Source: Aureococcus anophagefferens
Taxonomy: Eukaryota > Sar > Pelagophyceae > Pelagomonadales > Pelagomonadaceae
Direction: 5' to 3'
Assembly: GCF_000186865.1 (NCBI RefSeq)
Contig: NW_008705576.1
Location: 857,034-874,822 of the forward strand
Length of the DNA stretch: 17,789 nucleotides
Part shown: in pieces, positions 7,974 through 15,041 of the stretch
Layout: each line of letters opens with the position of its first letter
Numbering within the stretch: the stretch's first letter is position 1
Notes under the pieces: model-generated
What the model saw: only the letters and a program-made list of their open reading frames with translations
What the model was told of the DNA's origin: nothing
The model's database searches: none
Translations under genes and position numbers: made by a program

Positions 7974-9310
7974 GGACCCCTTAGGGCGCCGTAGAGCGAC
8001 ACGCCGAGGCCCGTGCCGGCCGCGTAGCCGGCCGTGCCGAAGGCGACGGCGGGCAGGACCCGGCTCTCGAGCCCCGCGGCCTGCGCGAAGGCCGCGGCCG
8101 TCGAGGGCCCGCCGATGCACGCGTTCGACGCGACGAGCGCGTCGTCGCGGGACCAGCCGGCGAGCCGCGCCGCGGCCGCGAGGCCCACAGCGTGGACGGC
8201 GAGCGCGGTGCCCGCGAGCGCGAACGCCGGCAACCCCGCGCTCGCGACGAGCCGCAGAGGCGCCGACAGGCCGAGGCTCGCCTACCAAGAGCACGCCGGT
8301 GACGAATTTTCATCGTGTTCCCTCTCTCGAAAATCGTCGCGGCCGCAGGACGCCGCGGGCTCGCGTAGAAGCAGCGCAGCGCGTGGCCCGCCGCGGACCG
8401 CGCAGCCGCGCGGCGGCCCGGGCCGTCGACGGCGCGGCGCGCGGCGACGGCCGCCGCGGCGAGCGCCGCGGTCCGCGCGGACGGCGCGAGGCGTAGCGTC
8501 GCGGCGACGCAGGCCGCGGCGACGGCGACGACCGCGGCGCGCTCCGTCGCCGTCGGCGCGCGGGTCGGCGCCGACCCGCGCGCCGCACCGGTCGGCGCGC
8601 GTTTCTCCCCGCCTCCGGCTAGGGCGTTCAGCGCGAGGAAGTAGGCGGCCATGAGGACGACGTCCGCGGCGGCGAGCGCGGAGAGCAGCGCGCGGCCGGC
8701 CGCGGACGCGCCGAGGCCTACGAGGCGCGACGTTTCCAAAGTCGCTCGACGACGAACGCCGGCCCGGACCGACGGCCTCGGCGACCTGGAAAAAATTGGC
8801 GCTCCCGCCGACGAAGCTCGCGGCGAGGCAGGCCGCGCCGCCGGCCGCGCCGGCGTCGCCGAGCGCGGCGAAGCGCCGGCCGACGCGCGCCGCGGCCACG
8901 CCGCCCGCGGCGCTCGCGGCGGCGCCGGCGGCGAAGGCGAGGCCGACGCCGCGGTAGGCCGCGCGGGGCGCCGCGCCCGCGGCGTCCTGGCCCAGGAGCG
9001 TGAGCGCGAGCGACGCGGGCAGGACTAGCCGCCAGCACTCGTCGTAGGCGACCGACGCCGCGGGCGCGAGGCCGCCGTTGCTCAGGAGCGCGCCGCAGGC
9101 GAGCGCGGCGCTCGGGCCGTCCCAGCCGCGGCGCTCCGCCGCGCGGCCGGCGAGCGCGGCGGCGGCGACGCTCCCGGCGGCGACGCAGGTGGAAGTGGCA
9201 ACGCCGAGCCGCGTCGACGGTTTGAGACGAGTTACCGGTGCACGTAACGCGTCGCATCGCTGCAGCAGCAGCGCGAGTAGGAGGGCAGAACGCATCGCAG
9301 CTTTTGCCAC
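7970..9310 (-). CDS. DUF819-family multi-pass membrane protein, probably plastid, three exons
   Basis: Exons 9310-8770, 8717-8365 and 8281-7970 join in frame to 401 residues. DUF819 proteins are integral membrane proteins of uncertain function, resembling small-solute transporters and present in bacteria and plastids. Family landmarks are ALACGALLSNGGLAPAASVAYDECWRLVLPASLALTLLGQD and SFVGGSANFFQVAEAVG (exon 1), LSALAAADVVLMAAYFLALNAL and LRCFYA (exon 2), and SLGLSAPLRLV, LAVHAVGL, DDALVASNACIGGPSTAAAFAQAAG and GTAGYAAGTGLGVSLYGAL (exon 3). No single frame covers all three parts, which is why introns are called. The leader MRSALLLALLLQRCDALRAP looks like a signal peptide followed by a transit-type stretch; the ATG at 9295 is an alternative start. 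It is divergent from the DEG protease with about 100 bp between, and its TAG overlaps the stop of the proline-rich gene. Confidence 0.85.
8282..8364 (-). other. Intron 2 of the DUF819 gene (83 nt), apparently GC-AG
   Basis: Frame must change between LRCFYA and SLGLSAPLRLV, and TAG immediately precedes the third exon. Every GT in the interval is in the wrong phase; the simplest joining is TTC-TAC|GCGAGC...GGTAG|GCG-AGC (phase 0), a GC donor. GCGAGCC occurs at both boundaries. The exact donor could shift slightly. Confidence 0.6.
8718..8769 (-). other. Short GT-AG intron 1 of the DUF819 gene (52 nt)
   Basis: On the minus strand, GTCCGGG at 8769 to CTCGTAG at 8718 is removed in phase 1. The join turns EAVG into EAVGLGASAAGRALL, exactly where the DUF819 alignment continues, and restores frame. 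Read-through hits a stop in that frame. Confidence 0.75.
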
Positions 9311-9403
9311 ACTGCTCGATGAACTGCTCCTTGAAGCCCTCGCCGAATCGTAGCCGAATCGATTTAGTCTGCGCTGCGACGCTGCCGCGCCGCAACATCA
9401 CCG

Positions 9404-11331
9404 ATGTCTCTTCGCGCGTCCATGAACGCGGCGCTCGGCGAGGCCATCGGCAGCATCCTGAAGATCTTCACGACGTCCGTGGAGCCGGACTACACGACGC
9501 CGTGGAGTGTGTACATGGAGGAGGAGTGCACGGGTTCCGGTTTTGTCATTCGGCTCGAGAGCGGCGAGCTCGTCATCGTCACGAACGCGCACGTCGTCGC
9601 GCAGCACGTCGACGTGCGCGTGCGCAAGTCCGGCGGCACGCGCAAGGTCAAGGCGCGGTGCTTGGTGGTCGCGCACACGGCCGACTTGGCGCTGCTCACC
9701 GTCGACGACGCGCGGTTCTGGGACGGCGTCGTGCCGCTCGTCTTCGGGTCGCTGCCGCGGCTCTACGACAACGTCAAGGTCGTGGGCTACCCCATGGGCG
9801 GCGACAACGCCTGCGTGACGTCGGGCGTCGTCAGCCGCGTCGACACGACGCCCTACGCGCGCGGCGCGGAGCGGCTCCTCGTCGTCCAGATCGACGCGGC
9901 GATCAACAGCGGCAACTCCGGCGGGCCGGCCCTCGACGACGCGAGCCGCGTCGTCGGCGTCGCGTTCTCGGGCTACGCGGGGAGCGCGGACAACATCGGC
10001 TACGTGATCCCGGCCGAGGTCGTCGGCCGGTTGCTCCTGGACTACGCGGAGCTCAAGCTGCGGGCGCCGCGGACGCGGGAGCCCGTCAAATGGCCGGGGC
10101 TGTGCGACCTGGGCGTGTCCCTGCAGCCGCTGGAGAACCCGACGCACCGCGCGGCGTTGCGCGTCGACGACGACGCCGGCGGCGTGCTCGTGACGCGCGT
10201 CGCGCCCGCGGGCTGCGCCAAGGCGGCGGGCCTGCGCGCGGGGGACGTGCTCGTGGCCATCGGCGGCATCTCCGTGGCGAACGACGGCTCCGTGGCGCTG
10301 CGGGGCGGCGAGCGGGTCAACTGCGAGCACCTCTGGACGTCGCGGCGGTCCGGGGACGAAGTGAACATCGGGGTGTTGCGCGGCGGCGTCGCCCGCGACG
10401 TCGACGTCGTCCTCGCGCCCCTGCGGCGGCTCGTGCCCATCGCCGACGGCCACGACGCGAAGCCGTCGTACGTCGTCTGCGGCGGCCTCGTCTTCATGGC
10501 GCTGTCGCTGCCGTTGATCCTCGCGGTGTCGACGGACGACTCGGACGACGAGGAGGACTGCGGCCTCGAGACGAGCGACGCGCTGCGCCACGCGGACTGC
10601 CTGGGCAAGGACGCGACGCGGGAGCTGGAGGAGGTCGTCGTCTGGGTGCAGACGCTGACGCACGACGTCAACTTTGGGTACGCGCACCTCTGCCGCAACT
10701 TCCCGCGGCTGCGGACGGTCAACGGGACGTCCATCGCGTCGCTCCAGCATCTGGTGGACGTCGCGCGCGGGCCGCCGCCGGCGTCGGGGTTCCTGGATTT
10801 CGTGCTCGCGCCGCCGAACGGCCACGAGTCGATCCACGTCGTGCTCGACGCGGCGCTCGCGCGGAAGACGGAGCCCGCGCTCCTGCGGCGGTCCAAGGCA
10901 GGGCAGGACAAGGGTGATTCAACGTCGCTTCAACGTGAGTGTTCCGCGCGCGCGCGTTCTGGAAAAAGCATCCACGCTTCGAGACCGTTCCGAGAGATGA
11001 TCGCTCGTCCAAAGATCAGCCGAAACGAGTGGAAAATGGCCGAGAGAGGAGCCTTTGAAGTTGGGAATTTCGCACTCTTGTCCTGCCCAGGTCCAAGGTG
11101 CCCGCGCCCTTCTCCGGGGACCTCCGCGGCCCCGCGAGCCTCGCGGCGGCGGTGGCGAAGCTCGACGTGGCGGACGCGCCCGCCGAGAACGCGCCGCCCG
11201 CCAAGGACGCGCCCGCGAAGGACGCGCCCGCCAAGGACGCGCCCGCGAAGAACGGCCGCGGCCGGGGCAAGGGCCGGGGCAAGGGCCGGGGCAAGGGCCG
11301 CGGGCCGGCGCCCCCGCCGCCGCCGCCCTAA
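9404..11331 (+). CDS. DEG9/DEG10-like trypsin-type serine protease with two PDZ domains, two exons
   Basis: Exons 9404-10902 and 11091-11331 join to 579 residues. It is an ATP-independent HtrA/DEG protease for protein quality control or regulated proteolysis. The catalytic triad is H63 in TNAHVV, D94 in TADLALL and S172 in NSGNSGGP. PDZ1 follows at roughly 215-330 (GVLVTRVAPAGCAKAAGLRAGDVLVAIGG). PDZ2 begins with SYVVCGGLVFMALSLPLI and contains EVVVWVQTL, DVNFGYAHL and RTVNGTSI, the layout of plant DEG9 and DEG10. No plastid leader is seen. The C-terminal exon is Ala/Pro-rich with KDAPA repeats, then three to four GRGK units, a basic tail that could be a nuclear or nucleolar signal as in DEG9. 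The intron is introner-like element 2. Without splicing the frame wrongly stays open into downstream genes. Confidence 0.9.
10899..11090 (+). mobile_element. Introner-like element 2 (TIR/TSD intron) in the DEG protease gene
   Basis: This is a 192-bp element. Its 18-bp terminal inverted repeats match at 16 positions: CAGGGCAGGACAAGGGTG at the left, and CTGGGCAGGACAAGAGTG when the right end is read backwards. An exact 8-bp duplication, GTCCAAGG, lies at 10891-10898 and 11091-11098. Removing the element and one duplication restores RRSKVPAPFSGDL, so the pre-insertion gene was continuous. The acceptor is the terminal AG at 11089-11090. The only donor I found that fits both frame and element structure is GC at 10903-10904, element position 5, as in element 1. 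GTCGCT at 10924 would also keep frame. GTGAGT at 10935 looks like a donor but is in the wrong phase. The TIR sequence is unrelated to element 1, so it is a different subfamily. There is no transposase. Confidence 0.85.
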
Positions 11332-11406
11332 CTCGGCGATCTTTACGAGGGGTACCAGTCGCGGACCGGCGCCCCCGCCGCCCTCACTAGGCGATCTTTA
11401 CGAGGG
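11305..11406. repeat. Partial tandem duplication at the DEG/FKBP convergent 3' ends
   Basis: The segment CCGGCGCCCCCGCCGCC plus GGCGATCTTTACGAGGG occurs twice, at 11305-11351 and 11366-11406, offset by 55-61 bp and differing by a small indel. Copy 1 contains the protease stop. Copy 2 contains the last codons and stop of the FKBP gene, so copy 1 is a pseudo-copy of the FKBP 3' end. Confidence 0.8.
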
Positions 11407-11929
11407 TCACGTCGAAGTGGAGCGTCGCGTGCGGCGGGATGTCGGGCTTGGACCCCTTGGCCCCGTACCCCAACTTTGGCGGGACGACGAGCGTGCGCCG
11501 GCCGCCTTTCTTCATGCCGAGGATGCCCTCGTCCCAGCCCTTGATGACGTCCTTGTTGCCCAGCGTGAACTTGAAGTTCTTGCCCTCGTCGAAGCAGTGG
11601 CCGTCGTCGAGCGTGCCGCGGTAGTTCATCGACACCTCGTCGCCGAGCTCCGCCGCCGGGCCCTCGCCCTCGGCCGCGTCCTCGACGACCACGGTCTCGT
11701 CCGCGGGCTTCTCCACCGGCGCGTCGCCAGCCACTCTAAAGCTCTGGCCCGTCTGCTCGAGCTTGCCGCCGGCGACGCCCTTCTTGAGCGCGGACTTGAT
11801 GGCCGTGGCGTTGTCGCACTGGAACTCGCTCTTCAAGTACTTGGAGATGGCCTGGCGCGACGCGCCTTTGTGGTCCTGCACGGCGCGGATCGCGACGATG
11901 ACCTTGTCGAGGACAGTTTTGGGCGCCAT
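11387..11929 (-). CDS. Linker-histone (H15) domain fused to an FKBP-type prolyl isomerase
   Basis: 180 residues in one exon. Residues 1-66 match the globular winged-helix domain of histone H1/H5: VLDKVIVAIRAVQDHKGASRQAISKYLKSEF, then AIKSALKKGVAGGKLEQTGQSFRV. An acidic linker (about 70-95) follows. Residues 96-180 are a complete FKBP domain with the pocket residues Y103, F113-D114, V129-I130 region, W132, Y155 and F172, ending in ATLHFDVTLVKI. The expected activity is peptidyl-prolyl cis-trans isomerisation, probably in the nucleus on or near chromatin, by analogy with the histone-linked FKBPs Fpr4 and FKBP39. The nuclear site is inferred from the H15 domain. The start at 11929 (MAPKTVLDKV) opens the domain directly. 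It is convergent with the DEG protease and divergent from the CBM9-like gene, 93 bp away. Confidence 0.92.
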   Translation of the reverse strand: MAPKTVLDKVIVAIRAVQDHKGASRQAISKYLKSEFQCDNATAIKSALKKGVAGGKLEQTGQSFRVAGDAPVEKPADETVVVEDAAEGEGPAAELGDEVSMNYRGTLDDGHCFDEGKNFKFTLGNKDVIKGWDEGILGMKKGGRRTLVVPPKLGYGAKGSKPDIPPHATLHFDVTLVKIA

Positions 11930-12022
11930 TGCGAGATGCCGCTTTGGAGTGGGTTGTTGTTGATGGCAACAAACCGATGTTTACCTCTTGGGCAGGCTCT
12001 CGATTGGTGCTCCGCGGGCAGC

Positions 12023-13381
12023 ATGCGCGCCGCGGTGCTCGTCGTCGTGGCCGCCGCAAGCGCCGACGACGCGCCGTGGAAGTTCCTCGCGTCCTACCCG
12101 GCCCAGCTCGACGCCCTGCCCTGCGAGAAGGTGACCATCGACGGCGTCCTCGACGAGCCCTGCTGGCGGAAAGCGCCGTGGACGGGCCCCTTCGAGGACA
12201 TCGCCCAGCCGCTGCATCCCGGCGCGCGCATCCCCGACAGCTACCAGACGAAAGTCGCCGTCGCCTACGACGCCGACGCGCTCTACGTCGCCGCGGTGCT
12301 CAAAGAAACGAACCTGTGGGCGACGATCCGCGGGCACAACGAGGACCTGACGGACCACAAGGCGCCCTGGTGGAACCAGGACTTTGAGTGCTTCTTCGAC
12401 GCGTCGCGGACGACGCATAACTACGTCGAGTTCGAGACGAACGCGCTCAACGCGACCTACGACGTCCTCTGGCGCGTGCCCCAGCACGGCTTCGACAGCC
12501 TCGGCGTGCCCTGCGCGCCCGGCGCGGCGACGTGGTGCGGCAACTCGACGTTCAACGGCGGCAACCAGACCTGGACGCTCGCGCCGGAGCTCGAGGCCGC
12601 GACGGCCGCGGACCGCGCGTTCGTGCCGCTCGACGGCGACCCGCGCGGCGACTGGACCGTGGAGCTCCGGTTCCCGCTGACCCAGGCGCACGGCGGCGGC
12701 CTGCTCAACGGCGGGCCCGCGCCGGCGGAAGGTGTCTTCTGGTCCGCGAATTTCGCGCGCGCGGAGCACCCGCTGCCGCGGACGGGCGCGGACGCGCTGT
12801 CGCTCGACTTTTCCGCGAAGAACTACACGGCCTTTTGCGCGGGCGTGCTGAAGACGCACCCGACGCTCCTGGGCACGGACCAGTGGAGCTGCTACTGGGA
12901 GTGGGTCTGGCAGAACATGGGCGCGACGCGCTACATGCACAACCCGGACCTGTGGGGGCTCCTGCGCTTCGCGAGTTCGGAGGCGCCGAAGGCGCCGTGC
13001 CGGGACCCGCAGTACCCGCTGCGCCACGTGCTCCACAACGCGCAGCGGGCCATGATCTCCGCGTTTCTGAACGACGGCGCCTACCCCGAGAGCCTCGGCG
13101 CGCTCGCGCGCTGCGGCGCCGCGTGCTGCAACGCGACGACGAGCTGCGACCCGTCGGCCCTCGCCGTCGCGGCGACGACGCCGGCGGTCTTCAACGTGTC
13201 CGTCGCCGTCGCGCCGGGCGCCGCGTGCGTCGACTACGCGGCGCGGACGACGACGGGCGGACCCTGCTTCACCCTGTCGGCGACCTTCGCGAACCCGGAG
13301 ACGGGCCGCGTCGCCCGCGGCACGATCCGCGAGGACCGCTACACGACCGTGGCCGGCGACCTGGGGGCGGGCTGCCTCTAA
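12023..13381 (+). CDS. Secreted protein with a CBM9-like carbohydrate-binding domain
   Basis: 452 residues. MRAAVLVVVAAASA is a signal peptide. The domain begins KVTIDGVLDEPCWRKAPWTGPFEDI (36-60) and continues with TKVAVAYDADALYVAAVLKETNLWATI, WNQDFECFFDASRTTHNYVEFETNALNATYDVLW, DWTVELRFPL and WSANFARAEH. It closes with YWEWVWQNMGATRYMHNPDLWGLLRF, the typical end of bacterial CBM9-like proteins. The C-terminal ~130 residues are Cys-containing and unrecognised. Several N-glycosylation sequons (NAT, NST, NQT, NYT, NVS) fit passage through the secretory pathway. It probably binds sugars outside the cell or in an endomembrane compartment; no catalytic domain is seen. I start at the ATG at 12023 because it gives the signal peptide. 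The same frame is open far upstream only by chance. Galactokinase follows on the same strand. Confidence 0.85.
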   Translation: MRAAVLVVVAAASADDAPWKFLASYPAQLDALPCEKVTIDGVLDEPCWRKAPWTGPFEDIAQPLHPGARIPDSYQTKVAVAYDADALYVAAVLKETNLWATIRGHNEDLTDHKAPWWNQDFECFFDASRTTHNYVEFETNALNATYDVLWRVPQHGFDSLGVPCAPGAATWCGNSTFNGGNQTWTLAPELEAATAADRAFVPLDGDPRGDWTVELRFPLTQAHGGGLLNGGPAPAEGVFWSANFARAEHPLPRTGADALSLDFSAKNYTAFCAGVLKTHPTLLGTDQWSCYWEWVWQNMGATRYMHNPDLWGLLRFASSEAPKAPCRDPQYPLRHVLHNAQRAMISAFLNDGAYPESLGALARCGAACCNATTSCDPSALAVAATTPAVFNVSVAVAPGAACVDYAARTTTGGPCFTLSATFANPETGRVARGTIREDRYTTVAGDLGAGCL

Positions 13382-13408
13382 ATCGAGGCTCGTCTTCACT
13401 CACTTCAG

Positions 13409-13440
13409 CTTAGGCCGCCGGGAGAGGAACCCCGCCTAAG
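13409..13440 (+). other. Stem-loop shortly after the CBM9-like gene
   Basis: CTTAGGC at 13409-13415 pairs perfectly with GCCTAAG at 13434-13440 across an 18-base loop. It lies 28 bases past the stop, probably in the 3' UTR, or in the leader of the galactokinase gene. Function is unknown. Confidence 0.35.
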
Positions 13441-13546
13441 ACCGACCTCCAGGCCAGGCCCTCGAACGGCCCGCCGTCTTCAAGTTGACGTGCACGTGCC
13501 AGAAGTTGAATTTGAGAATCGCCACAGGCAGCATGCGCAAGATGCG

Positions 13547-15019
13547 ATGCGCGTGATCAGCTGGCTGCTCGCCTCAACGACCTCCGCCTTTTTGCTTCGC
13601 GGCGGACCCTGCATCACAAACACAGCCATGTCGGTCTTCCGCGGCGGCATCGCCGACGGCGACCCCGCGCGCCTCGAGCGCGACGCCCTGACGAGGCGCT
13701 TCCTCGCGGCCTTCGGGGACGATACCAACCCCGTCGTCGTCGCCTTCGCGCCCGGGCGCGCGAACCTCATCGGCGAGCACACGGACTACCAGGACGGCCT
13801 CGTCATGCCCTTCGCGCTCGACGTCGGCGTCTACGTCGCGTTCCGGGAGCGCGACGACGACGCGCTCAACGTCTTCGCGGAGGACTTCAACGCCTGGGGC
13901 GCCACGACGCTCGGCGCCGTGCGGGCGGCGCGGGCCGCGGACCCGGCCTACGGCCCGGCCATGGATCCCAAGTGGCTGCGCTACGTCGCGGCGCCCTTCG
14001 ACTGGCTCCGCTTCGGCGCCGACGGGTCCGGCCGCTGCGCGCGCGGCTGCGACGCGCTGGTCGCGTCGGACGTGCCCGTCGGCGGCGGCGTGTCGAGCTC
14101 GTCGGCGCTGACCGTCGCCTTCGCGCTCGTCGCGCGCCACCTCCACCGGTCCGAGGCGCTCCGGCCGCGCGCCGACGGCAAGAGCGCGTTTCTATTGGCC
14201 ACGTGCGAAGCCGAGTGGCACTTCAGCGGGCTCAAGGGCGGCATCATGGACCAGACGGCGTCGCTCTACGGCCGGCCGAACATGGTCTTCCCCATCGACT
14301 GCCGCCGGGGCGAGCTCAGCGACCTCGGCGACGGGTCCTCGTCGCCGTACGTGCCCGCGGCCGGCGCCGCGTTCGTCGTATTGAACACCATGGTGGCCCA
14401 CTCGCTGCCGGACTCGCCCTACGCGAAGCGCCGCGAGTCCTGCGAGCGCGTCGCCGCGCTGCTCGCGGCGACCCGGCCGGGCTGGACGCACCTCCGCGAC
14501 GCGTCGGACCTCGGCACCGACGCCGCCGTCGATCTCGTCGCCGGGCTCGAGGCCTCGGGCCGATGCTCCGCCGAGGACGCGCGGCGCGCGCGCCACGGCG
14601 TCGCGGAGAACAACCGCGTCCGCGCCGCCGCGGCCGCGCTCCGGGCCAAGGACTGGGAGGCGCTCGGGTCCTTGATGTCGGCGGCGCACGCGAGCCTGCG
14701 GGACTTGTACGCGGTGTCCTGCGACGAGCTCGACGTCGCCTGCGACATCGCCGAGGCCCTCGAGGGCTGCCACGGCGCGCGCATGATGGGCGGCGGCTTC
14801 GGCGGCTGCGTCATCGCGTTGTGCGACCCGGCGGCCGCGGACGCCGTCGCGGCGGAGCTCCGGGCGCGATACAAGGCGCGGACGGCGGACAAGGCGCCGG
14901 GCGGCATCGACGCCACGGTCTTCGTCACGACGCCGGGCGCCGGCGCGTCGCTCCACTTCCCGGGGGACGCCGAGCCGGTCCGCGCCGCGGACGACGCGGC
15001 CCTCTGGCGCACGGCGTGA
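13547..15019 (+). CDS. GALK: Galactokinase (GHMP kinase family)
   Basis: 490 residues from the ATG at 13547, or 463 from the ATG at 13628. It phosphorylates galactose at C1 with ATP, the first step of the Leloir pathway. The three GHMP motifs are present: the galactokinase signature GRANLIGEHTDYQDG near 70-84, the ATP loop VPVGGGVSSSSAL near 176-188, and MMGGGFGGCVIAL near 413-425. The catalytic aspartate is D235 in GGIMDQTASLYG. The extra N-terminus MRVISWLLASTTSAFLLRGG looks like a signal peptide ending in SA|F, which would send the enzyme to the plastid or endomembrane system; the start at 13628 would give the ordinary cytosolic form. Arabinokinase is less likely given the galactokinase signature. 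It lies 165 bp after the CBM9-like gene and 22 bp before the convergent E3 gene's end. Confidence 0.93.
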   Translation: MRVISWLLASTTSAFLLRGGPCITNTAMSVFRGGIADGDPARLERDALTRRFLAAFGDDTNPVVVAFAPGRANLIGEHTDYQDGLVMPFALDVGVYVAFRERDDDALNVFAEDFNAWGATTLGAVRAARAADPAYGPAMDPKWLRYVAAPFDWLRFGADGSGRCARGCDALVASDVPVGGGVSSSSALTVAFALVARHLHRSEALRPRADGKSAFLLATCEAEWHFSGLKGGIMDQTASLYGRPNMVFPIDCRRGELSDLGDGSSSPYVPAAGAAFVVLNTMVAHSLPDSPYAKRRESCERVAALLAATRPGWTHLRDASDLGTDAAVDLVAGLEASGRCSAEDARRARHGVAENNRVRAAAAALRAKDWEALGSLMSAAHASLRDLYAVSCDELDVACDIAEALEGCHGARMMGGGFGGCVIALCDPAAADAVAAELRARYKARTADKAPGGIDATVFVTTPGAGASLHFPGDAEPVRAADDAALWRTA

Positions 15020-15041
15020 TCGTTATAATGTCCGCGTAAAC

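Noticed and set aside
6149..7984. A 611-codon Ala/Arg-rich plus-strand frame overlapping the proline-rich gene
   Set aside because: It is a +1 shadow of the repeat-rich coding sequence. The other frame gives the structured domain and RS-like tail.
7970..9310. The DUF819 gene as a pseudogene broken by two frameshifts
   Set aside because: Both breaks can be joined with plausible intron ends, and the joined protein follows the family across each junction. Assembly errors remain possible but are less economical.
10935..10940. GTGAGT as the donor of the protease intron
   Set aside because: It is a strong donor consensus, but splicing from it to any available AG leaves the wrong frame for the C-terminal exon.
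9404..13381. A single open frame of about 1325 codons that would fuse the protease to the CBM9-like protein
   Set aside because: It reads through the introner, the wrong frame of the protease tail, antisense FKBP and non-coding sequence. The correct protease tail is in another frame after splicing, and the CBM9-like protein has its own ATG and signal peptide.
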